64,000 nt of DNA from the NCBI RefSeq assembly GCF_963662255.1, contig NC_085047.1, positions 21,829,258 through 21,893,257 of the forward strand, written 5' to 3'. This stretch comes from Cinclus cinclus (lineage: Eukaryota; Chordata; Aves; Passeriformes; Cinclidae). The number at the start of each line of letters is the position of its first letter. Positions within the stretch are counted from its first letter, which is position 1. The position numbers were made by a program, and so were the translations under genes. Below are positions 1-15,300 of the stretch, one piece after another. A model generated the notes under the pieces. It saw nothing but the letters and a program-made list of their open reading frames with translations. It did no database searches and was not told where the DNA came from.

Positions 1-3000
1 AATCTTGACTAGAGTCTCTTGACATTTATCTAACAAGAAATTATTAGGAAAATATCTTTTGATATGATAATTGTCAACATCAACTGTATATCAAAAAAAT
101 GTCTCCCAGCTTTTGCCAGTGCTGAGAAGTTGGCCAAACAACAAACAAATTGTTGATCAAGTTTCCCACACACTCAATTACAAGAAAAAGAAAAAATCCA
201 ATCTATTTTTTTAAGGCCAGAAAATGAAAGCAACATTTTCAATAAAGTTTTGCTAGTATTTTAATGAAAAAATTACCTAAACCCCCAAATCAAAATAACT
301 CCACTCCAGAACCAAATAAAAAGTACAACATTTCATTTTGGATTACTTCAAAAGAAAACCTGATCAATTCTAGGTTTGTTATATTTTTTAACAGCAGAAT
401 GGCATAACTGGCATCTTGGTTAATTCTATCCAAACTATATGGTACCATAAAGCCTTAGAAGAAATAGGGAAGATGGCTGAAAAAAAAAAAATTGATGAAG
501 ATCAACAGCTAAATGCTCACTACCAAACGTCAGGATCATTTGGTGCATAAACATGAAAACAATCATGCTCACTTAGACAGCACATGACTACCAATATCAT
601 GGTATATTTCTTTAAGCAAATCTTCCTGTGATTCTGTTTAATGAACTGTTTGCATTTGAAATTTCCATTATAAGTAGGCTTCTAATAGTATTTCTTTTTA
701 ACCAAAAGCTAAAATATTGCAGGCTAAAAATTAATACCTAGATTACATTATTAACACCCCCTGTTTTGTGTCTGTGAGCTGGGAATCATCAAACCTGACA
801 TCAATTGGTTACTTCCCTTTTATCCATTTTGAGGAGTTTGGGAGCTCTATTTTTGAAATTTCTTAGTCAACAGATTATGCAGTATTACTCTACAGGTAAG
901 AATTTCTTTCCTAGGTGGCTGATCATATTGACAGTTTAAAAAAACAGTATCAAGTTGCACTAGAGATACTTTCCATTAAGCTACATTGATTACCACTTGT
1001 TACCCTTTTTTAACCCTTTATGAACAAGAAATCCAACACTGTCTGCTTGCTTATTTTCTCCCCTTCTCACATTCCAACTATCAATGTAAAACTGACCTGC
1101 CTGAAATCATCTGCATCAGCCTTAGGTTTTTTCATTTTCTATTTAAGCTATTTCATCACAACTGTATCCTCTAGGCTTTATGACATTTCAGTGCTCTGAA
1201 AATTATTATTAATAATCCAAAGATGTTGTTCCCTTTCACCTGATCATTAATTTCTAATATCTGCAATTATATCCTGTCTGATGATGTGACAGTCTAATAC
1301 ATACATATATTTTTTAATTAACACTGGTTGCCTACAACCTGTTGGTTGCATGCTATTACTATTGTCCATGACAAGTGACTACAGAATATTTTCTTTCAGG
1401 CTGACTCTTCCAAGACAATGCAACTTTATTGGGTATTCATATATTCAGCTGTGATTTTTTTTTTACTTCACAACACTACACATGCTGCAAACTTCACATT
1501 TTATCCTCATTGCTTACCCACATGTTCAAGTGTAAATTACAAGTCAACAACAGTATAAAAAAATCATGTGGTCAAAAGCCATGCACAGAAGAATGTGGGT
1601 CCAGTCCAGGCTGGCAAGACAATCTCTGCAGCACAATGAACAAGGCTATTCTCAAAACAAAGTAGTAGATTTGTGATGCACTGATACTGAAATGCCAAAT
1701 GAAAACCAAGTACGGAAAGAGAAGCCTAAGCATTTAACATTAAGAGCAGGTGTGCATCTTCCAAATGTCTATTCTGACACACGGTAATTATGGTCCTGAT
1801 TTCTTGTTACGCTACATCTGAAAACCTACTAAGGGTATACCTGCAGTCCTGCTTCTAAAAGCTGACCTGTAAATTCTGGCAATGCCAGTTTTCCACCTTA
1901 CGCTGGGTGAAATAGCCTAGGCTGATTCTGAGCAATCAAGAACAGATCTTTAAAAGGAGATGTAAAGTGGTGATATGCAACTTGATGCTAATAACAAATT
2001 AGGATCCACATCAACCTTGGCTCTACTTCATCAAAAGAATATCTTGCGTGCCAGCAGGCAGTCATATCCTGATGCCTGCCATCAGCTTTCACAACTGGTG
2101 ACAGAGGAGCTAGTACAGAGAAGAAAAAGTTGAACAACTATTGCAGAATTGTTTGCTATAATGCTTTAAGAGAGATCTCTCTCTCATTCAAACACACCCA
2201 TCAATGCACAGCGCCCCAGCAGTGTACTTTGTTTAGTGCAGGATTAACAGTCTTCATGGGCAAACAAGGAGTTAATTATTGAATCAGCAGTGCCCACGTG
2301 GTTCTAAAGTAGGTAAAAGACAGAGGGGGCACTTACCAAATCTGCCAGACACAACCAGGAACAGAGGCCATTAGCTGATTATCTTCACTTCTGCAAGAGG
2401 GCTTAAAGCCAAGAAAAGTTAACCTGTGAAACAGCTCAGTTTAGAAGCTGAAAGGTGTGCTGTGCCAAAAAAACCATATGAGCAGGCAAAAAGAAAAGAT
2501 GGCAGAGAAACTGAGTCTTTCTTTCACAGAACAAGTTACACAAAAGAAGATATATGTGTTTTGATGACAGCCCCACAAGAACACATTGTGTACACTGTTA
2601 AGGGAAGGCAGACTGTGTGACTTCAGTGGTCATAAACAAATTAAAAGGCAGCAAGAATGTAGAAGGGCATTTCAGTTTGCCCTGGCACTTCAGAAGTGCT
2701 TCAGAAGACAAACAATCATGTTGAGTTAAACCTAAATACATTCATGTTTTAAACTTGTATTTTTCCTCAGCAGACAAGCAAATATCCCTTGTTAGAACTG
2801 GATGTTTCTCCAGTCAATGTTTGCCAAAACCAATTTTTTAGTAGGACCAAAAACTATTTGTACAGAGATGTTGAATTCAGTAGTTAAAGGGAAAAAAAAA
2901 ATGTTTATTTTCTAAATGCTGTAAAACCTAATTTCAATGCTTTAAGAAATTTGTCTAAAACCACTGGCTTGTAGTCTGAAAAAAAAATCATTTTAAGGAT

Positions 3001-6000
3001 ATATAAGCCTCCTCTCTTCAAAAACTGCATTAATGATACCTCACTTAAAATTTTGGATTGACTCAAGTGAAGCCCATTTTTTTCTTCCTGTGTTTCTTCC
3101 ATTTTTGCCAGAAAAATTTCAGTTTGACCCAACAAAGAATCTTGCTCTTACTCATTGTTTGTGTTCCCTGTGTTCCAGTCTGTCGTCTTTACTAAGAGAT
3201 TTCTGTATTTGCCCAACCTTACAACTGATATGCACCATGGGAGCAGCTGGCCTCATGCTAAGTCAGGCTAGTAGCATATTCATCTTGGATTTCTTTCTGT
3301 AGAGAAAAACAGTAAGGATACCAGTGCAAGAATTTGCAGTGAAGAAGTATTTTTTCATCATAAATCCATTGCAACTGAAACTGGTCTATCAAAAAAGAGA
3401 GAGCCTCTTATCAAGCTGTACACACCTACTTCCAACAATAAGGATGATATTCTGAATGAATTAAAATTTTCATCCTTTGTACACTGAATTTTCTACATCC
3501 AGATATTTTCTTTCCAAATAATAGACTTAAAACAGATCTTGCAAGTTACTGCCATAAAGGGCTATTTTCCACTAGAAAAGCAGATAGGCATGTTTCAGAA
3601 AGAAACATGAAATCAGTAAGTTGTTAGCATAAGACCCAAAATTATAACTGTCCCTACAGACCTCACAATACAAATTCAAATCATTCTAGCTCTCTAGCAA
3701 TGCTTCAGGCTGTTTGTTTGCAAGCTGGTTAAACAAACTACTTTCCCACACCTAGAAATATTGCCACAGAAGGACAAAGTTGAAATTGCCCTGTTTGTTT
3801 AATGCTATTTCCATCCTCCATTACTTGTAGCTAGGCTTTGATTAGACTTTTAAAACACTAAATACAGAACTGCATTTCCCACAGTTACTGCTTTGATTTT
3901 TATCTTTCACATTTATTTTTCTTTGAAAGCAAGTACTTATTGGTATTTTTAAATTTTTTACTATTATTCTAGCGTTTTTACATTTAATGTAAATTGAAGA
4001 CTAGATATCTGAAGTTTGACAATAGGTTGTGATGGTCATTATTTTACAACTCTGTGAGGTTATTCCTTTTGCATCATAACTCATTCACTATGCATAATCT
4101 TTAGATTCAGTAGAATCAAAATTTCATCCACACCTTCACTGCATGCAGCACCTGTAAATAAGAATGTACCCGAAGTCCAAGATCAAGAAACAGAAGGCAA
4201 GCAAAGATCCACAAGAACCATAAGGTGCATAGTAAAGTGAGCAGAGCAGAACTTCTCAGAAGCTCTTCTGATGCAGACAAAAAATTCAGATAATTAATAA
4301 TCACACAGGATTTGACAGAAGCTTTAACTGAAGGTACTATGTTTGCATGTTTACAGTAGTTTCTACAGCAGCAATCTTTGGTTCTTTAAGGAATTTTAAA
4401 CATTAATCCAAAAGGAAGAGGAGGATTAAGGTACAATACAACCAACTGCTGCAAGTGCATGCAGGTCAAATATGCTTGCAGGTACAGCCACTCTGATAAC
4501 CAGCCAAGCAGAGCACCATGTCTCAGTCACCAAGGACTGGCTTTTGTGACCCCAGACAGTGCAGGGCTAAAAATGCCATAAGGCATTTAATATCATGGTG
4601 ATGACAGAAGCCATTGCAAGCTCTCTTAAGTTCTGCTGTGGTTTTCTGTTAGGGTCAGAGAAAAAAGCCTTTTTTGGGTTATATGTTAAAAACAAAACAA
4701 AAAATAATCATGCCACTTGCTTTCATCACAAGCCTGACAAGGAAGAATGTGGTATTTTATAACTTAATTTACTGGAGACTTATGAAACTAATTCACCTTC
4801 TTAAAGGAGGAGAACAGATACCTTTTAGGGAGAAGGATGTTTCAAAAGATTCTGATGCATCAAAGGAAAAATATATACATCACTACTAGTTATTTTAAGT
4901 CATACTCCCTCTCTTTGCCCCTCCTCCAAGCCCCCCTATTTATTGTGTGGAGGACAGCTGCTTCCTTTGTTACCAGAAAGCCCAAAACATCTTTGAAATT
5001 AGTCTCATAGGCAAATTCCTATGGCATGACTCAGTGGATGTGGTTAAGTTTTTAACAGGTTTCAGCCAGCATTACTCCTCACTTACATAGACATTGCTTA
5101 AGATACTGTCCAAAAAAAGAGGAAGTGAAGACACATATCAAGAGGAAAGTAATTTTTAGCATAGAACACAGAACCTAATTACATGTTCCCATGTAAGTAA
5201 GAGCATGATACACAGGACAGACAAAACAGGGATCAGCTCTGCCAGGACTGGGACCAATCTTCCTACCCAACAGTAAATTCAGTCCATTGCAGACACCCAA
5301 CTACTGATTACCTTGCAGAATGCAAGATGGAAATTTGGGAGACAAAAGTGCTTTCCTGAAAGCCAGTTTAAGTGAACCTAATGACTACAAATATATGCAC
5401 AACTATACATACAGAGAGAGGTATGATGGTCCTTTACTCCAACCTTCATTAATAAAATCCTTACATTTTACAGGGCAGAAAGTGGCTGCTGAAGCCTGGA
5501 TACCTCAGCAATATCTTAACACACAAACAACTCTATGTGTGTTCATCCCAAGGAGGAAACCATGCTATTAGACTGGCAATTAGTGTAGCTGAGTCAGACA
5601 AATAATCAAGATTGAACCTTGCTCTGCCACAGCAATCTTTTCCCTTTACCCTCAAGCTGCATTTTTGTCAATAAGACTGTTCTTTATTACAAGACAGACT
5701 ACATCATCAATATTCCTCCTTTGTCTCCCCAGATATTCCATCTTTAGTCTTGCCCAAGTATAAATCACCTTTCAAAGACTGGTTAGTTACAGTTGCTTGT
5801 TTCAGCTGTAGTCATACTTTCCTAACAAGAAAATTGCTTATTTTTTTCATCTCTTAAAATCTTCCTCCAGCTACAGGAAATACAACCATTCATAGATGGA
5901 AAAAAACCCTCCACAAAGCTCTCAAGTGAATTTAAATGGGAGGGGAAAATAAAAAATGCACACTTTTAGGAATCAGCAATGAAGCCAAAACTATTAGGCT

Positions 6001-6120
6001 TCTACTACAAAAGTAGATTTCAGTTTCTTACATACATGAAAATATCATGGAAGGAAATTAGAGGAATCATGGAGAAAAAAAATCCCACCTCTTAGTGCAG
6101 CCTCTGTACTGGAATGAAAG
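1..6120. other. Intergenic sequence downstream of ATG3
   Basis: AT-rich sequence with only short open frames (up to 89 codons) and no recognisable domain. In other vertebrates BTLA is the next gene on this side, on the same strand as ATG3. One hydrophobic open stretch at 4116-4304 on the minus strand is listed separately as a weak candidate. Confidence 0.7.
4116..4304 (-). other. Hydrophobic open frame, possible signal-peptide exon (unproven)
   Basis: The 62-codon frame has a hydrophobic core, ALLTLLCTLWFLWIFACLLF, followed by LDLGLR and then a GTACAT that could serve as a donor. It lies where synteny places the first exon of BTLA, an Ig-family lymphocyte receptor whose exon 1 encodes a signal peptide. 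The first Met is about 25 residues upstream of the hydrophobic core, which is long for a signal peptide, and no Ig-domain exon is visible in the window. It may well be chance. Confidence 0.15.
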
Positions 6121-6123
6121 TGA

Positions 6124-6182
6124 TTTATTTATATTACACAAAGAGATTTTTATTAAAAAGGCTGGCAATGGAGCATTTTATT
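6124..6182 (-). terminator. ATG3 polyadenylation signals (three AATAAA)
   Basis: Read on the minus strand, AATAAA occurs at 6177-6182, 6149-6154 and 6124-6129, about 120-180 nt beyond the ATG3 stop codon. They imply a short 3' UTR. Which one is used cannot be told from sequence. Confidence 0.6.
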
Positions 6183-6302
6183 TTAATACATCAAGTCAAT
6201 AAAAGATAAGTTACAGAAACTGTGTATAATGTTGTATAAGTCACATGGATGGGTTATTTAAAAAAAGAATTGATTACTGGAGGAACACATCTCTTATTTT
6301 AG

Positions 6303-6384
6303 TTACATCGTAAAGTGCCTTGTGTAGTCATACTCTATTGTTGGAATGACCGCCTGTACAAATTTCAAGAAAATAAGGAGATAC
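6303..6384 (-). CDS. ATG3: ATG3 exon 12 (residues 288-314, stop)
   Basis: An 82 nt terminal coding exon encoding [20 protein letters not shown] and TRHFTM, then TAA at 6305-6303. Acceptor ACTCAG|G. This is the conserved ATG3 C-terminus. Confidence 0.97.
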
Positions 6385-9300
6385 CTGAGTTTCTTATTAA
6401 GGAAAGTGTACAATAGCTAGAAATCCTGCAAAACAAAGTAGAAGTCACATTCAATGGTCTGCACAGCAGTATTTCTTGCTAACAGGAAAATAATACCTAG
6501 GTACTTCAGAGTTAAGAGACTGGGAGAATAGTATTGCAGAATTCCAGTAATGACATCCAATGCTTTAGCAAAAATAGACCTTCCTGGTTTGAGTTAATGC
6601 AGGAAACCAGGAGTTATTTTCAATATATCTTGCAGACACCACAGAAACATTACCAACTCCATTTACATTCCTAATATTTGTTATTAACAAATGTCAAGGT
6701 GAACTGTACCCAGTAAGGCTAAACCCTAGATAGCTTCCTGTAGTTGCAGGGAAAGCAGGCTCCTCTCCTCACTGTTTCAGTGGCTCAGAAGAAGAAATCA
6801 GCTCCTATTCTGAGCCCTCCTTTGAAAGAGCTCCTGCATGTTCATGAGGGAAAGTACAGAGATTAGCTGTACCAAGCTGAACAGTCTGCCTTTGCAGAGA
6901 AGAGTTCCCTTATATATATCACCCGCAAATGCATGTTGGCCCTCAATTTGCAGTCTGGAGTATATTGAATAATAACAATCTAAAGTTTCTGTCCATGTGG
7001 GAAAGAGCCAGACAGGCAACTGAAAAATTAATAGAAATCATTACTTTCAACTGACTATGAAGTTACACTGGTACTTAATGTAAGTAAACACAACTGTTTC
7101 AACATAACAGTCTCATGGGCCATTTCTTCATAAATGGAAGATAAATGAAAATAAGTAAAGAAATGTTAAAAATGTCCCAATTTGTTAAATGATTTTAGAA
7201 AAGAGAAAAAAAAAAGAAGAAAAAAAACTATTTGCAACTATTGAGGACTAGGAGGCTTGAAGAACCGCAACAGACAATTTATTTTCCAGTTCAGTTCCAG
7301 CTGTTTGTTGCACAAATTGAGCGAGTCTCAACTTACACATTACATGAGGATTTTACTGATTCAGGACCTTTAGCTGCTCAGTAATTCCTGCTTATTTGCC
7401 TTACAGCAGCAAAGAAAACTATTCTGAAAGGACTTGCTTTTATCATGGAGGTTGCTCTAGTCAGAAAGTATACTATTCATTACTAGACAGTGTAACAACA
7501 ATCACTCAGCTTCCTGAAAGAAAATTATAACTGTGGGTATGTCAGAGTGGTTTAAGTGATTTTCATTGCCTTTTGTCAGCAATGTTGTTTTATCAAGATA
7601 CTGCTCAAATGCAGAATCGAGAATAGTGGGACCTCTACACCTTTCAGAAATTAATTTCAGATTAAAATCTAATACAAAAGCTGCTCTGCTAAGCAGTGAT
7701 TACACTCTGGATGGAGCCTGTGAAGCTCCAGTTTCACCCTCAGACACTGCCATCTCTGTTTCATGCTCACAGCTACCTCCTTCACACCATTACAAAGGCT
7801 TGATCCTGTCCTTTCAAACCTACCTGCTTTCCCCATTGCTCTTGCTGTACACCACCTCATGTTCTCCCAGAAGCTTAATGGAGTCTGTTTGCACAAAGGA
7901 GCTCATCCCAGAACTCCAACAAGTGCTACTCCAAGCAGCTGTTCACTGCTTTCACACACAGTTGTGTTTCAGCTTACGAATCTTGACGTAATAGACCTTA
8001 CATTGCAAGAAGTCTCTAAGAATCTGTGTAGTAATGAAAAAGGATACATGTGAACTCCAAGTTCTCCTCCACCTTCTGCAACAGTCTCAATTATTTTCTT
8101 CATTACTTCTGCATGCCTGAAAAATAGATCAGAAATAAAATATTTTAAGGAAGAGGCAATTCCCTCTTCATCAGTAAGAAGAGGTTTTCTGCAAATTAAC
8201 TAATTTTGGACCATTAGCTTCAGAAGCAGCAAGAGGAAATTTCAGTTTACTTCTCAGTTTACTGAGAAGTAAAAGCAACAGTAGCTGAAAATTAACCCTA
8301 AGTGATGAATGTAACATTATTTAATAGCTCCTTACATTCCCACTGAAAGCAAAAAATGTTGTGTGCTACAATATAGACTGAGTGCCATGAGACTGAATGC
8401 ATACTGCTTGATACCAATATAACTTCCAATTGCTAAATGCCAAGAAAGCCCTCAGGTATGTCCCAAGAAGGCAATACCGTCCAGCACACCAGACACCAGC
8501 AGCTCCCAGATGCCCCCTGAAGATGATGTCTAGAAACTGCTGTAACATTTTTAGCTGCCTCTGACTTGTAAAGCTTGCAGAGGTTTAAAACACTAAAACA
8601 ATTCACAGTTTCCCAGTAAAGGCAGATTAAATCAACCCCGCATAAATTCAGAACTATTGCTCCAGGACTGGTTTAGGGTATAGAAACTTTCTCTGTTGGT
8701 AACTTGGGTTCTATGGTAAATCAACTGTTTCTAAGCTAGTTTCTTCTTTCTTGTAACTCGGTTATTGTAAAGCACTACAGAGAAGGATAAACATTTCCTC
8801 AAGTCACTGAGTTTTTACATTCTCATCAGTGACATCCAGACTTACTATGAACCACACAACATTTGTGTACAAAGCTGGCCCTGGGAATGCAACACAAAAT
8901 TACAGAATAGCCAGGGCTGGAGGAGACTGGTCATCATCTGGTCTAAAACCCTCCTCGCTCAATGAGCAGTCCAGCTAGAACAGATCAGTCAGGACATTGT
9001 CTGCTGTAGTCTGGAATAACCTTAATGATAAAGACTTCAAATCTTTTACTGACCACTAACAATTTGGAAGTAATGTTCTTGTGTTCAAAGCAGTTCTCTT
9101 GTCCCATAAACTAAGGTGTGAAGAACATATCAAATCAGAGGGGAGAACTACTGTATGTTAAATTATATTTTATTTATGTACCTTTAACACAAACTCCCAG
9201 GTTGTATAATTATCTTTTATTTATACTTCTATCTTGTTTTAAATAGATGATTCTGTAGGTAATTTTCACCAGAGACATAATACAGGGTTATGGGCATCTG

Positions 9301-12300
9301 TCTACACAGCACTGCAGATTAGAGAGCAGCAGTAGTTTAAAATACCCATCCCAAAACAACCAAAATGCCAACTGAGAACAAGGATGAGTGGAAAGCAGAC
9401 TTTGCATAACTTTATGACCATGCCTTGATACCAGTACGTCAGTCTAAATAAGTGACTAACAACTGGCATTTAGTTGTTACCTCCCAAGTTAATCATGCTG
9501 CCAGCGACTGCAAATAAGGAAGGAAGCTGTTACAAAGTTACCAAGACACAATGTAAACACGAACATGCAAGTCCGGGGAAATATTAAAGGTCAGCAGTTG
9601 TCATTTACGGTTGGTCTTTGCAAGTCAACTAATCCTCAGAGCTGGTTCCAATTCTGGAACCCCCATGATGGCCTGCAAACACATGCCATTACAGGTGCCA
9701 AGGCCAGCTGCTTCTCTGTAGGAACCTGGCCACTGCCAAAACTTAAGTTTTGACCTTATGCATAACTGTGGACTACTTTTTTTACTGGTACAAAATACAG
9801 GTCACCATGCAGGCATTAGAAGTCCTTAATATCATACTGGCTCAACTTCACACATCTCAATGACATTTATTCTTTTCTGTATTCTAAGAACTACTCAGGT
9901 GCCTCAAATTCTATAATGGCCACAGGGTAATAAATGGTCATTCCTGCGGTTAGTCAGTTACTCATGAAAAGCTTTGCAGGTGCTTTATAAACTTTGCAAA
10001 GTTTGTTTCTCTATTTTCAGTCTCCTTCTGTAAGAAAACTTGGAGGAATGAATATAAAATATATAAATACACTACAATGGAAAGAAATAACTTTTGAAGA
10101 AATATAAGCTAAAATATCCTACTATCTAGAAATCTTTCCCTGCAGATATTTAGAGCACATTAGAAGCAAAAAGTGTTCGGAAGCCTATCACTATTTATTC
10201 TGAAATGGAGAAAACTAAGTCCTTGGAATCAGTGCAAATAATTGTAACTTAATTGTATATGTGTTTAGTAGTTAACTTGTTTGATAGTCCCTTCATAACA
10301 CCCACAGAAAAAGCTGAGAATCATGATTAAAGTAGTTTACAGCAATTAATGAGGAAGTTGACTATGTTCCTTCCAGTACTATAAAAACGCTGACAAGAAC
10401 TACAACTTACAGAAGAGCTGTAAGATGAACATTTTCACTAACTACTCAAAACAGAAGCCATCTCAAGCAGCTGACAATGGAATCTGACTGCCATTTCTTT
10501 CCTTTCTCTAATGCCTGACACAAGGATATGTTACAAGAAAAATGTTTGGAATCATACAAATATCCTACATTACACAATTTCTGTAACATGATGGGAAGCA
10601 ACAGACATAACACTCCAAAGGACAAAAGGAACTCGTAGTTCCTAGGTGAATTAAAAACAAAGCAACAGTTTGGCTATTAGTTTTCACTCAGAAGTGCTTA
10701 GCTGTTAGCCTTACCAATTTGAAAACACAGAATAGCAGAGAGTAAGAAAATGTACTTAAAACCTCCATTTTAGATATGCTGTTAGCCTCCTTCTTCACAA
10801 CCTCAACACTACCTTTTAAACTCTTTCCAGTGTTAAGCAGTTGCAGATCCATGACATCACTTTTTGAGAAGGGCTACAGTTTTCCCCACTTCTAAGACTA
10901 GCAACAAACCTGTCTCACTTCACTATTAATCATCTCTTTCATGCTTAAAGCTGAAATAAGTCTCATGGTGCAAACCATTCCTTCAAGCTTAAGTGTAGAC
11001 TACATAACAAAGGAACAGGCACTTCACTGGCTTCAGAGAAAGAAGTGCAAACATGACCACAGGGCTCTCACCTGTGAAGAGACTCAACCCAAATTCACAG
11101 ATTAGTAGTGCACTGCTAACACCTCTGCAAAGTAGTAACTAAAATTAGCCAGATACCATTGCAGCCACAGACTACAGTATATACCCCACAGTTCTACCTA
11201 GTCAGTGAGGCCTGTCATGCCCAAATATCTCTGCACCTTCATTTGTTCTGAGAGTACCCTCCAAATATTCATCAACAGGAGCTTTTTCCCAACTTACTAG
11301 CAAGGCTTCCAGCAAACACAAAATAAATTAAATTTTGGCTTCAGGATTTTTTTCCCTCCTTTTCTCCTATTAATCATATTTCCAGTCAGTCTGTTAAGAC
11401 CTCCTACATTACTTCCACTTGACATTCCTTCAAAAACACTAGCTGCACAAAAAAGCTGAATCAATTTTTTTGTAAAAATCCTTCAGACAGCAAACAGTAG
11501 GACAGCCAAAGTCACTAACAGGTTGAGATTAAGACCAATACATTCACACAAAGTACAAGAACACCTTACTGGATCAAACCAAAGATCTACCTGGTTCTGC
11601 TTCCTATCTTATAGTACATGCTCAATAAAGAGGCTGGTAAAAGCACCTCATAAATGCTGTCCAAAACACTACTAATTTCCAGCAGTATGCTGGAAATTAC
11701 ACAGGGACTTTCTTATTGTGAACCCTTCCAGTAACTACGCTTTTAATAACCTTGATGAATTTTTATTTCATTAATGTACTATTGCATAAATAAATAATTT
11801 AGTCAGGTGGTGTGTGCAGAAATTAATATGACACTCAGCTAGTGACATGGATATCCAAAGTGTTTAAGTCAAAGGAAATTAAATGGGCAATCTGAACTCT
11901 GAATTTTTTCTATTAAACATATGCAGTCATACAAAGAGTATCTTTTCTCAAAAGATGAAAGACCAAACTTGTATGTCCAGGAACTTTCAAGCTTTTAAGA
12001 GGAATTACTCTGCTTCAGATACTATCTGTGTATCACTGAGACATCTAAAAGGATATTAGGGTGTACATGTAAGACATGATGAACCTTTCAAAGACCTAGA
12101 AAAAATAACTGTAGCAAGTCAAATTACTGGCTCCCTATATCTTGGGTGAGAAACGTGGAAAATGGAACAGAAAATACCAAAAAAAACCAAGTGTGCTTTT
12201 CAGTTGTGTTCAACAAATATTTTGGTGTGACAATCACAGGATCTCTATTTATCAGTGCAAAATTTAAAGGTGAGCAGGAGGCAGTTAACATAAAATAAGT

Positions 12301-15300
12301 AACTGCTATTTAATGTTCAAACAGCTTTTTCTGCTGTCAAAGTATACCCTGTACTTCTATACTGCCCAATAAAGTAGACAAAAGGATAAAATTTTATTTC
12401 ATGGAATTCTGGTAGTCTGCCATCTTCTGGAGCAAAAACAGCACAAGAGAGAAGCTGAGTTTAAAAAGCAAGTTGATCAGAGAAGACAGTGCTAACTGCA
12501 GAACACACTGCAGTGAGCACTGGAATGAACTTAGAGAATTGTTGATTCCTTCCTTTCATACTGCCTCAGAAGCTAACAGACCACTACAGCAGTCAATTGT
12601 AGAAATACGTCCAGAAAACCTGAACAAAATTCTTAACAAGAGCAGTGAAGCATCTTGTATCTGCAGGCTGTATCAGACCAAAGACTTACCTGCACGGATG
12701 AACTGAGCACATGGGAGGTGGAGGAAGATGAGGATGGTTTTCAAGGGTTACTGTTTTCTTGACATGATCTTGACTAATATCTTCATACATATGCTCTACT
12801 GTTAAAGGCTGCCGCTGCTATAGAGGAACAAGGAACATGAGAACAAAAGTGTTACTAACGAAGACTCCTGCTTCTTTCTAACATCAGTGACAGATCATGC
12901 CCCAAGAATTACAGGCATCTAAAATAAAGAAGTTCTGAAGGTACAGTGAAAGAACTGAGTGTGTTAAAATCCATATGATATAGAAATAGTACTGCACAGA
13001 TTTTCCTTTGAGTGGTGAAGTGAATATATTTCACAACCAACTAGGTTCCCACCTTGGTATTTGAGCAGTGGGCCCTACCCAACTTTAACTCAAGAAACCT
13101 AGTGATTAAAGAGAAGAACTATTTATACATTCCTTTCCTTCTGAAGGTGATGAAAACACATACCTGCTTACTTGACTGAGTTTACTGGGGTAATTACCTG
13201 TTCTACAGTGCTAACAAAAACACCAGTGACTTCCTTCAAAATGCACTCAGTTTTCATCTGCAGTTTTCAGTGAAATTGTTCCAACTTGCTCCAAGTACAG
13301 TAACAGTTCTGTCTACAAGCCTATTCTGCTTAAGCGTTTTCTCAGCATTTTTTCCTTTAAATTTCTAATGTGAATAAGCAACAAAATAGCCTTTCTATTT
13401 GACACAGTGAGTCTAATTTCACAGAAGTAGAAAAAAAACCCAACATAGATATACCTCATCATACCCAAATAACCAGAGCCTTGGAGTTTGGTAATATTTG
13501 TCGTAAGTGATGTAGAGGTCATAGGTTCTAGTCTGTAGAATAGCATCTTCCCCTCCAACATCAACTTTAGTTTTGTTAGCTTCTACAATCTGTCTTGTGT
13601 CAAGCGTTGCCTGATTCAAGGTAAAAATAACAAGTTTAGTATAGTATTTATTGGGTTTCCTCCTTTCCCATCCTAAGTAGTTATGCAAAACTGAAAAACT
13701 TCTAATAATGTTCTTAAATGGGCACAAAAAACTCCCAACATATGGTTTGTTTTTATTTCTAATATCAGTTTCTCCCCCAACTTTCTGGGGTTTTTTTGGT
13801 GGTTTTCTTTACTTTTCAAAAAAGGTCCGATTTATTAAGGAAGTAGGCAGCAATGTCATTACACCCCCTACCTTCTTTCACAAATAACAGACAATTCCAA
13901 TGAAATTCAGAAGGGCTAAGGTCTCAGTTTGTGCAGGTTCATTAAGAGCTTGGCATAGTACGACATACTGAGGCCATCTGTTTTCGCTCATAAAATTAAG
14001 ATGGATTGGTGTAATCTACTGAACCTACAGGCCACTCATCTGCCCTGTGTAAGGCCCAAGAACCACCACTGCATTTTTAAACTTTTCATAAATACAGTGC
14101 TGTGTGTACAAGCAGAGCAGAAAAGATTACCAAAACCAAGGAAAATTCCATGGGCAAAAACTTTGAGGACTCAGGGGTTCAAGTTAGTGCAGTAGATTGG
14201 TAGGAGACAAATCCATAGAAGCCCAAGCTCTGTAACCCTACTACTCATATGTTTGCTATTTCAGCCATTTGTTATCATTATTTTTACTTTGCTTGTGCTT
14301 ATATTGTAACAGGCAAGATAGAGAACTGTTCACTCACATCATCTGTCTCCAATAGCCCACTTTCTTCATATTCTGAAAAGAAGACCCATAAAATTCTGTG
14401 TTCAGCTTGTGGCCAGTCATTAAATTTGTCATTCATAAACAACTACTTTAAAAAACCCTATATGTATCTAAAGAAGTTTTATTCAGGTAAACTTCCCAAT
14501 CCCAAAAACAGACTATCCCTTTTTAAACATAAATTTGACCAAGACTACAGTTAGTAGGTGAGGAACAATATTTCAGTGATTTTATATAGGCAGACAGAGG
14601 TTAAGCGTAGGTACAAAGCTGGAAGGAAGCTGTGCTAATTCCCTAATTTATACTTTCTTAGATCTGTTCTGCTATACAATTTTCCAATTGCTAACATTCA
14701 CTCAGGCTTTTGGCACACAAGTTAAACGTGCAACAATAAAACCATATAAAAGATGCTAAAGAGCACAGGCCTACTGAAAGATTTCAGCATGAATTCCTTG
14801 CAAAGAATAAGTGATGTTTTACAGTGTACTGCTTTAGCTGAAGACCTGAAATAAAATATGTCTCGCCCAATTTAAGGAAATACCTTCCATGTCTGCAGCT
14901 TCTCCTTCATCTTCCTCATCATCATCTTCACAAGATGCTGAACACTCTTGTACTTTTATATTATCCTTTGAAGTTAAAATTAAAATACTGCTTTAATGAC
15001 TGTTACATCTACATAGCCTAACAGCCCCCCAAAAAATTAAGGTGTTAAATCCAGCCAACACATTCAGTGAGCCAGAAAAATAATTTCTGAAATATTAAGG
15101 ACTATACTGGACACAAATATTTGCTTAACAACTCATCCTAGTTTCAATGCCCTAGTATGATATTAAAAATCCATTTAAAAAGTTTTCCTTTGACTTGGAA
15201 ATCTGGAATGATTCAATTCCTAAACAAAGAAAAGCGACCATGTTAAACAATCAAAAGAACCACCTATCTCAAATGAAAGGCAATGACTAAACAGCTAAGA

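Noticed and set aside
7566..7991. 141-codon plus-strand open frame
   Set aside because: Lies in ATG3 intron 11, overlaps open frames in other phases and on the other strand, and shows no domain or splice-supported context.
13611..13727. N-terminal extension of the open frame over ATG3 exon 9
   Set aside because: Reads through the intron 8 acceptor ATTCAG; family similarity starts exactly at [11 protein letters not shown].
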